The notes: generated by a model from the sequence alone, not told the origin. DNA of 64,000 nucleotides from Candidatus Gastranaerophilales bacterium (GCA_900769645.1 CAAGHI010000005.1:1-64000); one strand, 5' to 3'. Shown: positions 52,636-61,765, counted from the first letter of the stretch. Made by a program: numbers and translations.

Positions 52636-54453
52636 ATGGATGTTTCTAAAGTTACAATATTTAATACTAAAATACCAAAGACAAAAAAACGGAAATTTGC
52701 AGAAGGTGCAGTAATATTAGGAGGCTCCACTGCATTGGGGGCTGGAACGTATGGTATAATTGATCATTTCACCGAACGAAAATCTTATAAAAGAATTTTT
52801 AATCGGGAAACTGCTATTTATAATAAAAATGTAGAAGAAAAATTCACTTATGATATTACTGAAATTAAAAAGCAAGGGATACAAGTAACAGAAGACCTTA
52901 AACGTTTTGTACATGGTTTTTATGAAAAAACAGAACGACCAAAGTATGATGCAACAATAGATTTGCTAAATAAATTACGGAAATCAAGATTGAAAAAACA
53001 TTTTGGAATTGCTGTCGGCATAGGTGCTGGCGTTGGAGCAATAGCTATTATTGTTAAATCCGCTTTTGAAAAGAAATATGCTTCTCAAACTTCTCAAACA
53101 ACTGTTAAAGAGGTATCTCCAACACAACATTTTGCTGGGAATAAAATAGCTTTCACGAGTTTGCTAGATAAAGTTTCTGAACAATTATCTAATAAAGATA
53201 GAGAACTTATACTAAAATATATCAAAGGGGAAAATGCCTCCCCAGAAGAATTAGCTGCTGCTCGAAGAATAGCTAATTATAGGATTGACCGAGATTGGCC
53301 AAAGGGATTAAATGAGCATAACATGTACATGTATGGTGTAAATGGAAGTTATGCAGTTTATTCAAAACCAAAAACAGATAAAGAATATCAGATGATTATT
53401 TTAAAACAGGAAATAGTAGTTCCAGAAGAGCCTCCAAAATATTATAGAAATTATGATAAATGGTTTAATACTGAGCGTTGGCAAAAATTTCAAACTTGGG
53501 AAGAATATATTCAAAAATCTTTGCAGTTTGAACGTATGGAAACTCTTGTAAATAAAGCAAGACTTAGGACCTATGCTGAAGAAAAAGCAGCCATAGGACT
53601 TGCTGCAAAAAAAGAACTTTGTGCAGCATATATAAAAAATCAAATTAATCAAGATTTTTTGCAGAATTTTAATTCGAATAATAAAGGAATTAAGATCCCA
53701 AACTCTATAATGATTTTAGGAAAAAATAAAAAGGAAACTGCTGAAACTATTAAGTGGATTGTTGCAAAAGCTAATTCAAATTATATATTCATTGAGGACA
53801 AAGGTGAGTCAAATGAGCTAAAACGGGATCAGATTTTAACAATGTTGGAAGAAGCTCAGACAAATTATGCAAAAAATGGTAAGCGAACTCTTATTTGGAT
53901 CGAAAATTTTGATAAGTTGCTTTCAAATAAAGCAGAAAATGAAGATGTTGTTGCAGATTTTAAAGATTTACTTGATAAGTTAAGTGATACATATAAAACA
54001 ACAATCGTTTTTGATTGCAGTAATACACAAAAACTTAATCCGATTGCGATTCAACCGCATAGAGTTAAGAAGTATAATATCGATAGAGAAATTTCGCCAG
54101 AAGAATTTCAAAAGTTGCAGGATAATTTTGTACTTTCTACAATAAAAAAAATAAAAGATTCTGACGGCTACAGATTTAATTACGTTCCATTTAATGATGA
54201 ATCGTATGTCGATTTGTATTTGAGTGATTTTGGACATACATCTGACATCTTATGGGTTGATTCGCAAAATGCAGAAGCAATTAAAGCAGTAATTAAAAAT
54301 TTTGATACAATAAAAAAGATTCCAAAATTCAAAGATATTAAATCATTAAAATTCCCTAAACCGAACGATTTAAAAGATTTTGATAACAATAAATTAATGT
54401 GTTCAGGAAATATTACAAAAGATGGTAAAGTTATTTATGAATATTTTGTATAA
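52636..54453 (+). CDS. Two-TM pseudo-AAA+ protein
   Basis: 605 aa. Two glycine-rich membrane segments: FAEGAVILGGSTALGAGTYGII (about 21-42) and HFGIAVGIGAGVGAIAIIVKSAF (about 121-143), with a charged domain between. The C-terminal half keeps the AAA+ layout but with broken motifs: SIMILGKNKKETAETI (about 356-371) where GxxxxGKT is expected, and RTLIWIENFDKLL (about 417-429) where the Walker B would have DE; TTIVFDCSN replaces sensor 1. Probably a nucleotide-independent partner that anchors the ATPase encoded 11 bp upstream to the membrane. AAGGTAAA precedes ATG. Confidence 0.65.
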   Translation: MDVSKVTIFNTKIPKTKKRKFAEGAVILGGSTALGAGTYGIIDHFTERKSYKRIFNRETAIYNKNVEEKFTYDITEIKKQGIQVTEDLKRFVHGFYEKTERPKYDATIDLLNKLRKSRLKKHFGIAVGIGAGVGAIAIIVKSAFEKKYASQTSQTTVKEVSPTQHFAGNKIAFTSLLDKVSEQLSNKDRELILKYIKGENASPEELAAARRIANYRIDRDWPKGLNEHNMYMYGVNGSYAVYSKPKTDKEYQMIILKQEIVVPEEPPKYYRNYDKWFNTERWQKFQTWEEYIQKSLQFERMETLVNKARLRTYAEEKAAIGLAAKKELCAAYIKNQINQDFLQNFNSNNKGIKIPNSIMILGKNKKETAETIKWIVAKANSNYIFIEDKGESNELKRDQILTMLEEAQTNYAKNGKRTLIWIENFDKLLSNKAENEDVVADFKDLLDKLSDTYKTTIVFDCSNTQKLNPIAIQPHRVKKYNIDREISPEEFQKLQDNFVLSTIKKIKDSDGYRFNYVPFNDESYVDLYLSDFGHTSDILWVDSQNAEAIKAVIKNFDTIKKIPKFKDIKSLKFPKPNDLKDFDNNKLMCSGNITKDGKVIYEYFV

Positions 54454-54493
54454 ATATAAACCTCAAATATAAATGGAAGCTTGGGTTTCCGAA

Positions 54494-54859
54494 CTATATA
54501 ACGACATTTATACCATTTTTTTTATATAAGTTAAATTTTTTACTTTCATTATTTAAAACACGTTTTTTATTTTTCAAATTATCTAATATTACCCCAAATC
54601 CAACTATATTACCGATCATTAGCGCAAATAGCTCATCTCCATACATTGATCTGTTTTTTGGTTTTAGTAAATATGGAAAAAATAATAAATCTAATATACC
54701 TAATATTCCTATGGCTTTATAATTACCAAACTTATGGGTTTTGTCATAAACATATTCATCTAATTTTTTAGATGTTTCATTTATTTTGACTTCTTTTTGA
54801 GAAGTTTTTAAATTTTTATATTCATTTATTGTGGAACGTGATGGAATACTTATTAGCAT
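54494..54859 (-). CDS. Small membrane protein, coupled to the DUF697-like AAA+ gene
   Basis: 121 aa. Two hydrophobic segments: YKAIGILGILDLLFFPYLL (about 47-65) and LFALMIGNIVGFGVILDNL (about 77-95), with polar basic ends. Its ATG lies inside the last codons of the upstream gene (ATGCTAA overlap of 7 bases), so it is translationally coupled to the AAA+ protein and is probably part of the same complex. No family recognised. It converges on the plus-strand operon with a 40-bp gap. Confidence 0.6.
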   Translation of the reverse strand: MLISIPSRSTINEYKNLKTSQKEVKINETSKKLDEYVYDKTHKFGNYKAIGILGILDLLFFPYLLKPKNRSMYGDELFALMIGNIVGFGVILDNLKNKKRVLNNESKKFNLYKKNGINVVI

Positions 54860-57216
54860 TTTTCGGACTCCTCTAATTGGTTTTGTTCTTTCTGGAATTT
54901 ATTATTTATTTCTTTTGATATACAAGGTTTTGTTCCTTGAATTATTGAAACAAAATCCTGTTGAGAACAAGGGGTTGGAAGTTTTTGAGTAATAATAGTT
55001 TGAATTTGAGCATTGCTGTATGCATAATCCGGTTTAACTTTTTCAAATTCTTCTGTGATTTCATCTAAATTGTATCCGTCAATTGGTTTATTATTAACAT
55101 AATATTGGACAATATTTTTGATATCATCTTTTGAAGCAACTCCCATTGGAACGGTTACATCTGTTTTATCCAGAATTTTGGGATTAATATCTAACGGATT
55201 ATTGGTTGTTAAAAATATAGTTGTATGATATTTTTTTGCACAGTTATTTGTTAATTCTAAAAATTCGTTTAAAAGTTTCGGATTATCATTAAGAAATCCA
55301 TCAAACTCGTTTAACTGAATAATAGAATACCTTTTATCAGTTTGGTAACTTTGTTCAGCTCTTTCCATTTGGCTTTTTAACCAGTCAAAAATTTTCTTTT
55401 CATTGCCCATCCCGAGATTTTTGTTCCGGAATTTTGCGCCTGTATCTTCCGCAATTGCGGTGCCTATTGCTGTTTTTCCCGAACCACTCGGGCCATAGAA
55501 TAATAAAATATTTGGAACCTCTTTTTCAGCTTTTGCTTTTACCGGTTTAATGTAAGACAAATTTAATAATGCTTTGGTTTTGTCATAACCTGCAATTCTT
55601 GCTAATGCGTGATTTGAACGAGTTTTTTGTATTAAATCATTTTTTGTTTTAGTGATGATGGTATTTAATGTCTCATCTAATTCTTTTTTCTTAGCAGGAT
55701 CAATTGTATTATTTAATTTTATACCTTTTTGGTTTTCCGCTGCTAGTTTTTTCTGTGCCTCAATTTTTGATTTTTTTAATATTGTACAATTTCGTTTTCT
55801 CCATTTGTCTGCAAGAATTGTAGTCATATCACTTGTCGTAAAGGCAAGATTAATCAATAAATCTTTATCTTTAAATTGTCTGATAAAGTCTCTGGTATTC
55901 AAATCTTCCAGATGGATTTTATTTATAATTTCCTGTTCAATATCTCGAAATTCTTTAAAAAGTTCCGGAGTATTATTCAAATCTTCTTGTATTTTTTTGA
56001 TTGCATCAATAGCGTCTTCTTTTATAACACTATCTTCGGGAATATTTAATGTTTCATAGAAAATAGTATTCATTAGTGCTATTCCAACTAGATTTTTGAA
56101 ATATTCTTTTTTTTGAGCTTCATCCATATTTTTTGCTGTTAATACTCCTTGCATAAGCGAAACCGTAAATATGGTTCCAGCTCTTGGTAAATTAATATTA
56201 TCGGTCAGAGTATGCATTATATCTCCAAGAAGAGAAACATTTTCTTTTGGAATTTTATTTAATGCTTCTTGAACATCAGAGTAGCTTGTCGGATCAAGAA
56301 AACTATCATCGTGGAAATGTAAAAGTCCCATTGATGCGGCATAAATTGCAGCTGAAATTGCTTGAGTTTTTGGATTCATTTGGTTTTGTTCAACAGATTT
56401 TACATAACCCCAACCCATTTTCTCCGTAAGAGCAGTACTCAAAGACGCATTTACTGCTCTAACTGCTCCTGTTATTGCACCAGAGCCTGTTCCAGTTGTT
56501 GCAACATGTCCGCCAATTCCTAACCAGCTAGTTAAAACTTGCGCTCCTCTTACTCCTATATAAGAGCCCATTACATATTGCTTACCAGCATAGATGAGAC
56601 TTGCTTTCATGTTAACATTTAGAAGATTTTGCAGACTCAAGAACATAAGTGCCTGTGTCCCTCGTAAAAAAGGGGTGTCTGCTCCGATTGCGGCTCCTTC
56701 TCCCATTGCAGCAGAAAAAGTGCCACATGCCGCTGCGGCAGAATGAATTATTAAATGACATTTTGATTTTTGCTCAGGGGTTAAATTTTGTCCGAATGTT
56801 ATGTTTGAACTATACTGTCTATCGGTTTGTGCTAGTGCTGGAAATGCTTGTAGAATTTCTTTTAGACCTTCTACTTTCTCTTTTTCTTTCTCTTTTTCTT
56901 TTTTAGATAATCCTGATTTATTGTTAAGTTCTAAAAGTTCTGCCTGTGCACGTTCTCTGATGAAGCACATCAAATATGCTTTCGCTTTCGGGTTTGACAT
57001 AACTTTTGAGAAACTTTGTTCATCTTCAAAAAGTTTTCCATCATTATCCAGTTTTTGATTATAATAATTTTTGGCAAAAGTATAATTGTAAAACTTATCT
57101 GGCTCAATTTGTGCCTGTGCATTATCAGATTGCGAACCAACAGAGTTCCCAAAGTTTCTAAATGGTATACTTGTTTTACGTCTCGTCACCTGATAACTTA
57201 TTGGCGCAACTTTCAC
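54853..57216 (-). CDS. DUF697/YcjF-like plus AAA+ fusion protein
   Basis: 787 aa, GTG start at 57214-57216 with AGGAGG upstream. N terminus KVAPISYQVTRRKTSIPFRNFG. Residues about 150-275 (IIHSAAAACGTFSAAMGEGAAIGADTPFLRGTQALMFLSLQNLL ... GAITGAVRAVNASLSTALTEKMGWGY) resemble the hydrophobic alanine/glycine-rich domain of DUF697 (YcjF) proteins. A helical linker follows, then an AAA+ module: Walker A YGPSGSGKTAIG (about 572-583), Walker B-like SIIQLNEFDGFL (about 626-637, Asn in place of the first acidic residue), sensor FLTTNNP. It is the middle gene of a three-gene minus-strand operon (9-bp gap before, 7-base overlap after). A membrane-bound remodelling machine is likely; the target is unknown. 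Confidence 0.65.
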   Translation of the reverse strand: MKVAPISYQVTRRKTSIPFRNFGNSVGSQSDNAQAQIEPDKFYNYTFAKNYYNQKLDNDGKLFEDEQSFSKVMSNPKAKAYLMCFIRERAQAELLELNNKSGLSKKEKEKEKEKVEGLKEILQAFPALAQTDRQYSSNITFGQNLTPEQKSKCHLIIHSAAAACGTFSAAMGEGAAIGADTPFLRGTQALMFLSLQNLLNVNMKASLIYAGKQYVMGSYIGVRGAQVLTSWLGIGGHVATTGTGSGAITGAVRAVNASLSTALTEKMGWGYVKSVEQNQMNPKTQAISAAIYAASMGLLHFHDDSFLDPTSYSDVQEALNKIPKENVSLLGDIMHTLTDNINLPRAGTIFTVSLMQGVLTAKNMDEAQKKEYFKNLVGIALMNTIFYETLNIPEDSVIKEDAIDAIKKIQEDLNNTPELFKEFRDIEQEIINKIHLEDLNTRDFIRQFKDKDLLINLAFTTSDMTTILADKWRKRNCTILKKSKIEAQKKLAAENQKGIKLNNTIDPAKKKELDETLNTIITKTKNDLIQKTRSNHALARIAGYDKTKALLNLSYIKPVKAKAEKEVPNILLFYGPSGSGKTAIGTAIAEDTGAKFRNKNLGMGNEKKIFDWLKSQMERAEQSYQTDKRYSIIQLNEFDGFLNDNPKLLNEFLELTNNCAKKYHTTIFLTTNNPLDINPKILDKTDVTVPMGVASKDDIKNIVQYYVNNKPIDGYNLDEITEEFEKVKPDYAYSNAQIQTIITQKLPTPCSQQDFVSIIQGTKPCISKEINNKFQKEQNQLEESEKC

Positions 57217-57225
57217 TTTTACCTC

Positions 57226-58446
57226 CTAAATACCTTCCGCGATATCTCTTATAGTATCAAGGAATGAAGTATGTAGTTCCGGATTTGTTACAGTTTCCAC
57301 AATTGCATCATTTGTAATTACGTCTGCAACATCTGAGTGGTTTTCAGTTATTCTGTGTAAAAATTCTGTGAGATTCTCTGTGTGAGCAGTGAAGGAAGAA
57401 GCTTGAACCGGGTGATTTTCAAGTAAATATTCTTTCATTTTTATTTTTTCGCAAAAATCAGAAATTTCTCCTAACGAATCTGTTTTTAAATGATATTTAT
57501 CAAGTACAGCTTTTAAATTTTCATCTAATCCGATTTTTGACATACTTCCATCTGCTTTTTCTATTGTTACTATTTCGCGGCCAAAAATATCATAAGATTT
57601 AGAATGGTCGTAAGGATAGTTTTCGTGAGGTTTCAGCGGATTGAAAAAATCAATAATTTTTTGAGTAACAGATCTGTTATCGTTAGGAACAGCTATTCTA
57701 TCTCCAAAATTCTCTGGAATTTTCTGTTCCATAGGTAAATGTTTAATATAGGGACTATCTTCCGGTGCATATCCGTTTTTTTCAATGTATGCTTCTCTTG
57801 AAGGTGTAATTCTTACATAAGAAGAGTTTCCACTCATTGAAGAACCTTTAAAGTTTGGAGAAGATAAAGCCGGTATTGCAACATTTTCAAATACCCCATC
57901 TGCATTTTCAATAAATGACATTTGGTTGTCAGGGTCAATAATTACACCGTGTTCCAAGTCAATATATTTATTATTTGCTAAATCAATATCAACGGAACCG
58001 TCATAATTTTTAAATACTCCACGTTCAACATCTGCAACATCATATCTGTTTGCATCAATATCAATAGGAGTTCCATCAATTTTTAAAATTCCATCTTCTG
58101 CATTTGCCGTAATTTTATCTGTTTTTAATTCATCAACACTCATCAGGTATGATCCGTCCGGAAGGAAAATATCTTTGACATCCATATTCTTCATCAGATA
58201 CGCACTACCGGCAATAGATAAGATTAATGGTGCTCCAACAACTCCGATTGCAGCTAAATCTCCTGCAACATCTTTTATTTTTTCTTTGTTAATTTTTTCC
58301 CCAAAGGGAACATCGTTTGTCGATTTAACAAATATATCTGACTGCAAATTGGTTATCGGCGAAGAAACTCTTTGACCAGAGAAATTGTTTGTTCCTTGAC
58401 TTTGAATTGAACTACCATTAAAAAATGTATTAAATAGAACTTTCAT
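57226..58446 (-). CDS. Membrane protein with FKG motif, first gene of the minus-strand AAA+ operon
   Basis: 406 aa. AGGAGGG precedes ATG 58446. One membrane segment near residues 65-85 (LAAIGVVGAPLILSIAGSAYLM). The following 120 residues are short beta repeats rich in Asp/Gly (DGILKIDGTPIDIDANRYDVADVERGVFKNYDGSVDIDL). ALSSPNFKGSS occurs about residue 193. The end is helical. No family recognised. Nine bases from the DUF697-like/AAA+ gene, so likely its partner. Confidence 0.55.
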   Translation of the reverse strand: MKVLFNTFFNGSSIQSQGTNNFSGQRVSSPITNLQSDIFVKSTNDVPFGEKINKEKIKDVAGDLAAIGVVGAPLILSIAGSAYLMKNMDVKDIFLPDGSYLMSVDELKTDKITANAEDGILKIDGTPIDIDANRYDVADVERGVFKNYDGSVDIDLANNKYIDLEHGVIIDPDNQMSFIENADGVFENVAIPALSSPNFKGSSMSGNSSYVRITPSREAYIEKNGYAPEDSPYIKHLPMEQKIPENFGDRIAVPNDNRSVTQKIIDFFNPLKPHENYPYDHSKSYDIFGREIVTIEKADGSMSKIGLDENLKAVLDKYHLKTDSLGEISDFCEKIKMKEYLLENHPVQASSFTAHTENLTEFLHRITENHSDVADVITNDAIVETVTNPELHTSFLDTIRDIAEGI

Positions 58447-58546
58447 ATACCCTCCTAAACTTTTTCTGTTAAACCATAAACAAAAAACATTTTGCTAGAT
58501 ATAAAAGCGAGACTTAATAAATATTTACAAAATTTTGGTGGTGAAT

Positions 58547-58910
58547 TCAAGAAGCAATCGCAACACTAAGTTGTTCGAATTTTTCATTTGGTGTTAAATA
58601 CCCCAGAACTTTCATTGGTCGATTGTTTTTCCAGTTCTCAACATATTTAATCTGCTTCATACTTATCTTACCAAAATCTGTTCCTTTTGGGAAGAACCTT
58701 CTAATTATTCCGTTAATATTTTCCACTGTTCCCTTTTCCCAACTGTGATACGGCTTACAAAAGTAACTTTTTGTGTTAAGAATTTTGTTAATTTTTTCGT
58801 GCATACTGAACTCACTTCCATTGTCATATGTTATACAAAACGGACACAATGCTCGGAAGTGGTGTTCCAATTTATCATCTTCGGAGCTAATGTGTTCCTT
58901 GACGAAAGAT
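58547..58910 (-). pseudogene. IS30-family transposase, C-terminal fragment
   Basis: Minus-strand frame from about 58910 to the stop at 58547. ITYDNGSEFSMHEKINKIL (second catalytic Asp), SYFCKPYHSWEKGTVENINGIIRRFFPKGTDF (catalytic Glu in the W-x-K-G-T-x-E-N motif), NNRPMKVLGYLTPNEKFEQL: diagnostic of IS30. The N-terminal two thirds are missing, cut where the Mu-type transposase copy begins. The same junction sequence is present upstream of the intact transposase at 49295. Confidence 0.85.
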
Positions 58911-59797
58911 TGTTATATAAATATAAGCAAAGCTTTTAGCTCCTCACTCGTTGAAAGAATTGGTACAAGTACCATTCTTAACTCGTTCGTCCCTATTAAA
59001 CAAATAGCAGAGGCAAAAGGTTTAAAAAGCACTCGTTCTTTATGATTAGAAATTAATAAACCTGAAAGCAAATATATCTCTCGTAAGGTAAAAGTCAATA
59101 GAGGAACTTTTTATGAAATCCTGTTTTCTAGTTTAAAACCGGAACTTCAACAAAAACTTAGAGAAGCAAAAAACAAATCAACAGAACTTGTTCCTTTGAA
59201 TTACAAATCTGAAACTCTTGTAACAGATAAAGCCAAACTGACTCGAAATCATAGAATGAATATTGTAAAAGCTGCTCTTGAAAAACGAAAAAATTACAAA
59301 ACAATAAAAGAGTCTGATTCTGACTTTTTAGATTTGTACAATACAGGATTGTTTTTGCCAAAAGCATATAATTTTCTTGGTTCTATTTCAATTGGAACAC
59401 TTCGCAGACACTCGGTGGCTTTTTAGATTGGAAATCAACAGCATTAATTGGTTATGAAATTATGATGACTGAGGGTACACAATGTATAGCTTCGGCACTC
59501 CGAAATTCAATAATCAATTTAGGTATGATCCCGAAAATAGTTTATCAAGATAATGGTCGAGCTTTTAAATCAAAATTTTTTCAAAACAATGATTTTGATG
59601 AAAACATATTCAACGGAGTCTATGCAAATTTAAACATCCACTCCGTTTTTGCAAAACCATATAATGCCAGAGCAAAAGTTATTGAACGATTTTTCTTGGA
59701 ATTTCAAGAAGAGTTGGAAAAGGGAATAGTCAAACCATTTGTTCTAAATAATCAAAGCATGTGTCCTTTTACACACAAAGCGTCTGTAATTTATTGA
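58911..59797 (+). pseudogene. Deleted second copy of the Mu-type transposase
   Basis: Very similar to 49340-51043, but with an insertion of about 84 bp near 58926-59008 (contains CTCCTCACTCGTTG), a stop TGA at 59042 in place of CGA, and an internal deletion of roughly 430 bp at 59408-59418, where ...LGSISIGTLRR runs into ...VGFLDWKST. The catalytic DNG and E segments survive (VYQDNGRA, AKVIERFFLEFQEELEKG), but the chain ends early at 59797 after a further break. Not functional, but still a substrate for recombination with the intact copy. Confidence 0.88.
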
Positions 59798-59928
59798 GTG
59801 GTTTGATTATTACAGATGGTGCGATTATTTTGGGTTTTTGGCTTAAATAGGGCGTTTGAGGGGGTGGAAGTAATCTAACCATTTGTCATTCAAAACGGTC
59901 AAAGTGGACAAAAGTCGGTTTGACAGAT
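59785..59928 (+). repeat. Right copy of the transposon-end repeat
   Basis: Corresponds to 48997-49140 in direct orientation, including ATCTAACCATTTGTCATTCAAAACGG and the GTTTGACAGAT at which similarity stops (59928). Confidence 0.8.
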
Positions 59929-59947
59929 CTTATTATTAAAACAAGCT

Positions 59948-61012
59948 TCACTTGGTATTTACAAGCTCTGACTTTGGTTCAACCACATCTTGAATAAATT
60001 TTTCTAATGAATTATCGCAACAATAGTTAAAGTTTAAGCGATGACCTTCAAATATTTTTTTGAAGCGAGCTTCTAAATAGTTTTCTGAGGCTTCATTTAA
60101 GGCATCAGAAGTATTTATAACAATTATTTTGGGTTGTTTATGGTTATTGCTTAATGCTGATTGAAATAAAAATCTTATAGATAAATCTGTTGGAGGAAAT
60201 GAAAATCCATAAATATAAATATTCTTCGCGTTCTTTAATTTATCAAATGCTTGTTTCCAGAGTGATTCTAATATTATATGATTATATGCACGACTTTTAT
60301 CTAATACTGGAGGAACAATCATTGTATTTAGACCTGCTCTTAGATATTTGAATTCATCTTTTTCGTATGTAAAATCTTTGCAATAAATGGGTTCATTAAA
60401 ACTATTACCTGTATATAACCAATTAATAGAACCATGAAGTTTTAGAATTTTAGGAAAATTAAAATTTCTACTATTCATATCGGTGATAAAATGGCTTCCG
60501 CCAGCTCTATTTCGTAAATTTGTAATAGGAACATTATAAAAATTTTCATAATGTCGGTTCATTTGTGCAATTTGTCCACTGTTGCCAACATGTTTACTTA
60601 AGTAATTTATAATTACTTTTTCTAAAATAGTATCATAATTTAATGTTATACTTGTGATATCATTTTTTACAATATATTCACCTAGTTTATAAATTGAATT
60701 ATTGTCATCCAAATTAGTGTCTTTTTTCTCAAAATAGGCAGATATTTGATTTGCAATATCTATATATAATGTTTCATCTGCAAGATTTTGAACAGCTGTT
60801 TTATAAGGCAATTTAGAAGATAAAAATGTTAATAGAGTTTCAATATTACTTTTATATTGAGTAGGGATTTCATCTCTGTAATGTATCCCCACTGATTTCT
60901 TTTCTGTACTCAAATTATTTTGAATTTCTTTTGATAGTTCTGATAATACTGGATAATTGTTGTCAATCGCTTTTGAAAATCCGGAACCTAAAAAGAATAC
61001 ATCATTAGACAT
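59948..61012 (-). CDS. SIR2-like (SIR2_2) protein, candidate NADase
   Basis: 354 aa. FFLGSGFSKAI (6-16) is the nucleotide-binding glycine motif; ITLNYDTILEK (122-132) carries the N-x-D pair (Asn125, Asp127); KLHGSINWLY (191-200) supplies the catalytic-type His193; IYGFSFPPTDLSIRFLFQSAL follows near residue 265. The pattern is that of SIR2-like domains found in phage defence (NAD-depleting) rather than deacylases; there is no zinc Cys quartet. AAAGGAG precedes ATG 61012. No obvious partner gene. It borders the transposon end, and the AAA+ island may be linked, but this is unproven. Confidence 0.75.
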   Translation of the reverse strand: MSNDVFFLGSGFSKAIDNNYPVLSELSKEIQNNLSTEKKSVGIHYRDEIPTQYKSNIETLLTFLSSKLPYKTAVQNLADETLYIDIANQISAYFEKKDTNLDDNNSIYKLGEYIVKNDITSITLNYDTILEKVIINYLSKHVGNSGQIAQMNRHYENFYNVPITNLRNRAGGSHFITDMNSRNFNFPKILKLHGSINWLYTGNSFNEPIYCKDFTYEKDEFKYLRAGLNTMIVPPVLDKSRAYNHIILESLWKQAFDKLKNAKNIYIYGFSFPPTDLSIRFLFQSALSNNHKQPKIIVINTSDALNEASENYLEARFKKIFEGHRLNFNYCCDNSLEKFIQDVVEPKSELVNTK

Positions 61013-61120
61013 TTTGGAACTCCTTTAAATGATAGTGTTATTTCCACTCTCAATGAAATAATAAAAGATAATTAATTTTATCATAAAAACGCGTACGATG
61101 TAATTATATGTAGAATTTTA

Positions 61121-61765
61121 TTAATACATCGTCGCAATTCCGTTGCCGTAGGCTCCAATTATTCTACTTTCTCCACTTTTGACTATTTTTAGCGGGTGAT
61201 AATACGAACTTGAAGCATTTGTACTTGTTTCAAATCCGATTGCGGGTTTGTTTTTAGGAATTAGGTGTCTGTATTTTTTTGGAGTAACTTCGCAGCAGTT
61301 TACAATAACTTTTTCTCCCTTTGGAACATGTTGTTTTATGAAATCAAAAATTCCGATTTCCGGTTTATGCCCTACATGCCATCTGTCTGCACCTGTTTTA
61401 ACAAGAGAAGAGCCGGCACCATGGCCGAAAACTACATATTTAATATCTTTTGGAAATCTTCCTTTTTTTATATCATGCATGAAAACATTTGCGAGTTCAC
61501 AAAAACTGTAAGCTTCTTTGGTATCTGTCATAATCATTTTTACGCCAGTTGCTTTTTCGAATTTGTCGCAAACTTTTTCAACCGCTTTTGCATTTGGTTT
61601 TGACCACATAACATTGTAAAATTCTTTGACGATTTTATTCGGTTTGAACATTTGTTTGAGTTCCATTGCAACTAAATTTATAGATGAGCCCAAACTGCTT
61701 GTTTGCCAAGATAGCGGTGGTGCTATAATGTTTTTGTTGAATAAGATATTAAAAAACTTTGACAT
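61121..61765 (-). CDS. Unknown protein with a caspase-like His-Gly / Cys pattern
   Basis: 214 aa. KYVVFGHGAGSS (109-120) is a hydrophobic strand ending in His-Gly (His115), and EKVIVNCCEV (151-160) is a second strand ending in Cys157-Cys158, 42 residues later. Strand-H-G followed by strand-C is the arrangement of clan CD peptidases (caspase, CHAT, gingipain). The order fits, but family-wide motifs beyond these were not seen. The start has a weak ribosome site (GGGAAAAT). Same strand as the SIR2 gene with a 108-bp gap. A coincidental match in an unrelated fold is possible. Confidence 0.4.
   Translation of the reverse strand: MSKFFNILFNKNIIAPPLSWQTSSLGSSINLVAMELKQMFKPNKIVKEFYNVMWSKPNAKAVEKVCDKFEKATGVKMIMTDTKEAYSFCELANVFMHDIKKGRFPKDIKYVVFGHGAGSSLVKTGADRWHVGHKPEIGIFDFIKQHVPKGEKVIVNCCEVTPKKYRHLIPKNKPAIGFETSTNASSSYYHPLKIVKSGESRIIGAYGNGIATMY

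Larger units (their letters stand above)
48907..59928 (+). mobile_element. Transposon-bounded island carrying an AAA+ gene cluster
   Basis: Bounded on the left by iterated repeats, an IS30 remnant and an intact Mu-type transposase, on the right by an IS30 remnant, a deleted copy of the same transposase and the same repeat, all in the same order and orientation. The direct repeats (48997-49140 and 59785-59928) could recombine to excise about 10.8 kb. The cargo is two converging operons encoding three AAA+ domain proteins and two membrane proteins. The left edge touches tRNA-Leu; the right edge lies 20 bp from the SIR2 gene stop. Confidence 0.6.
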
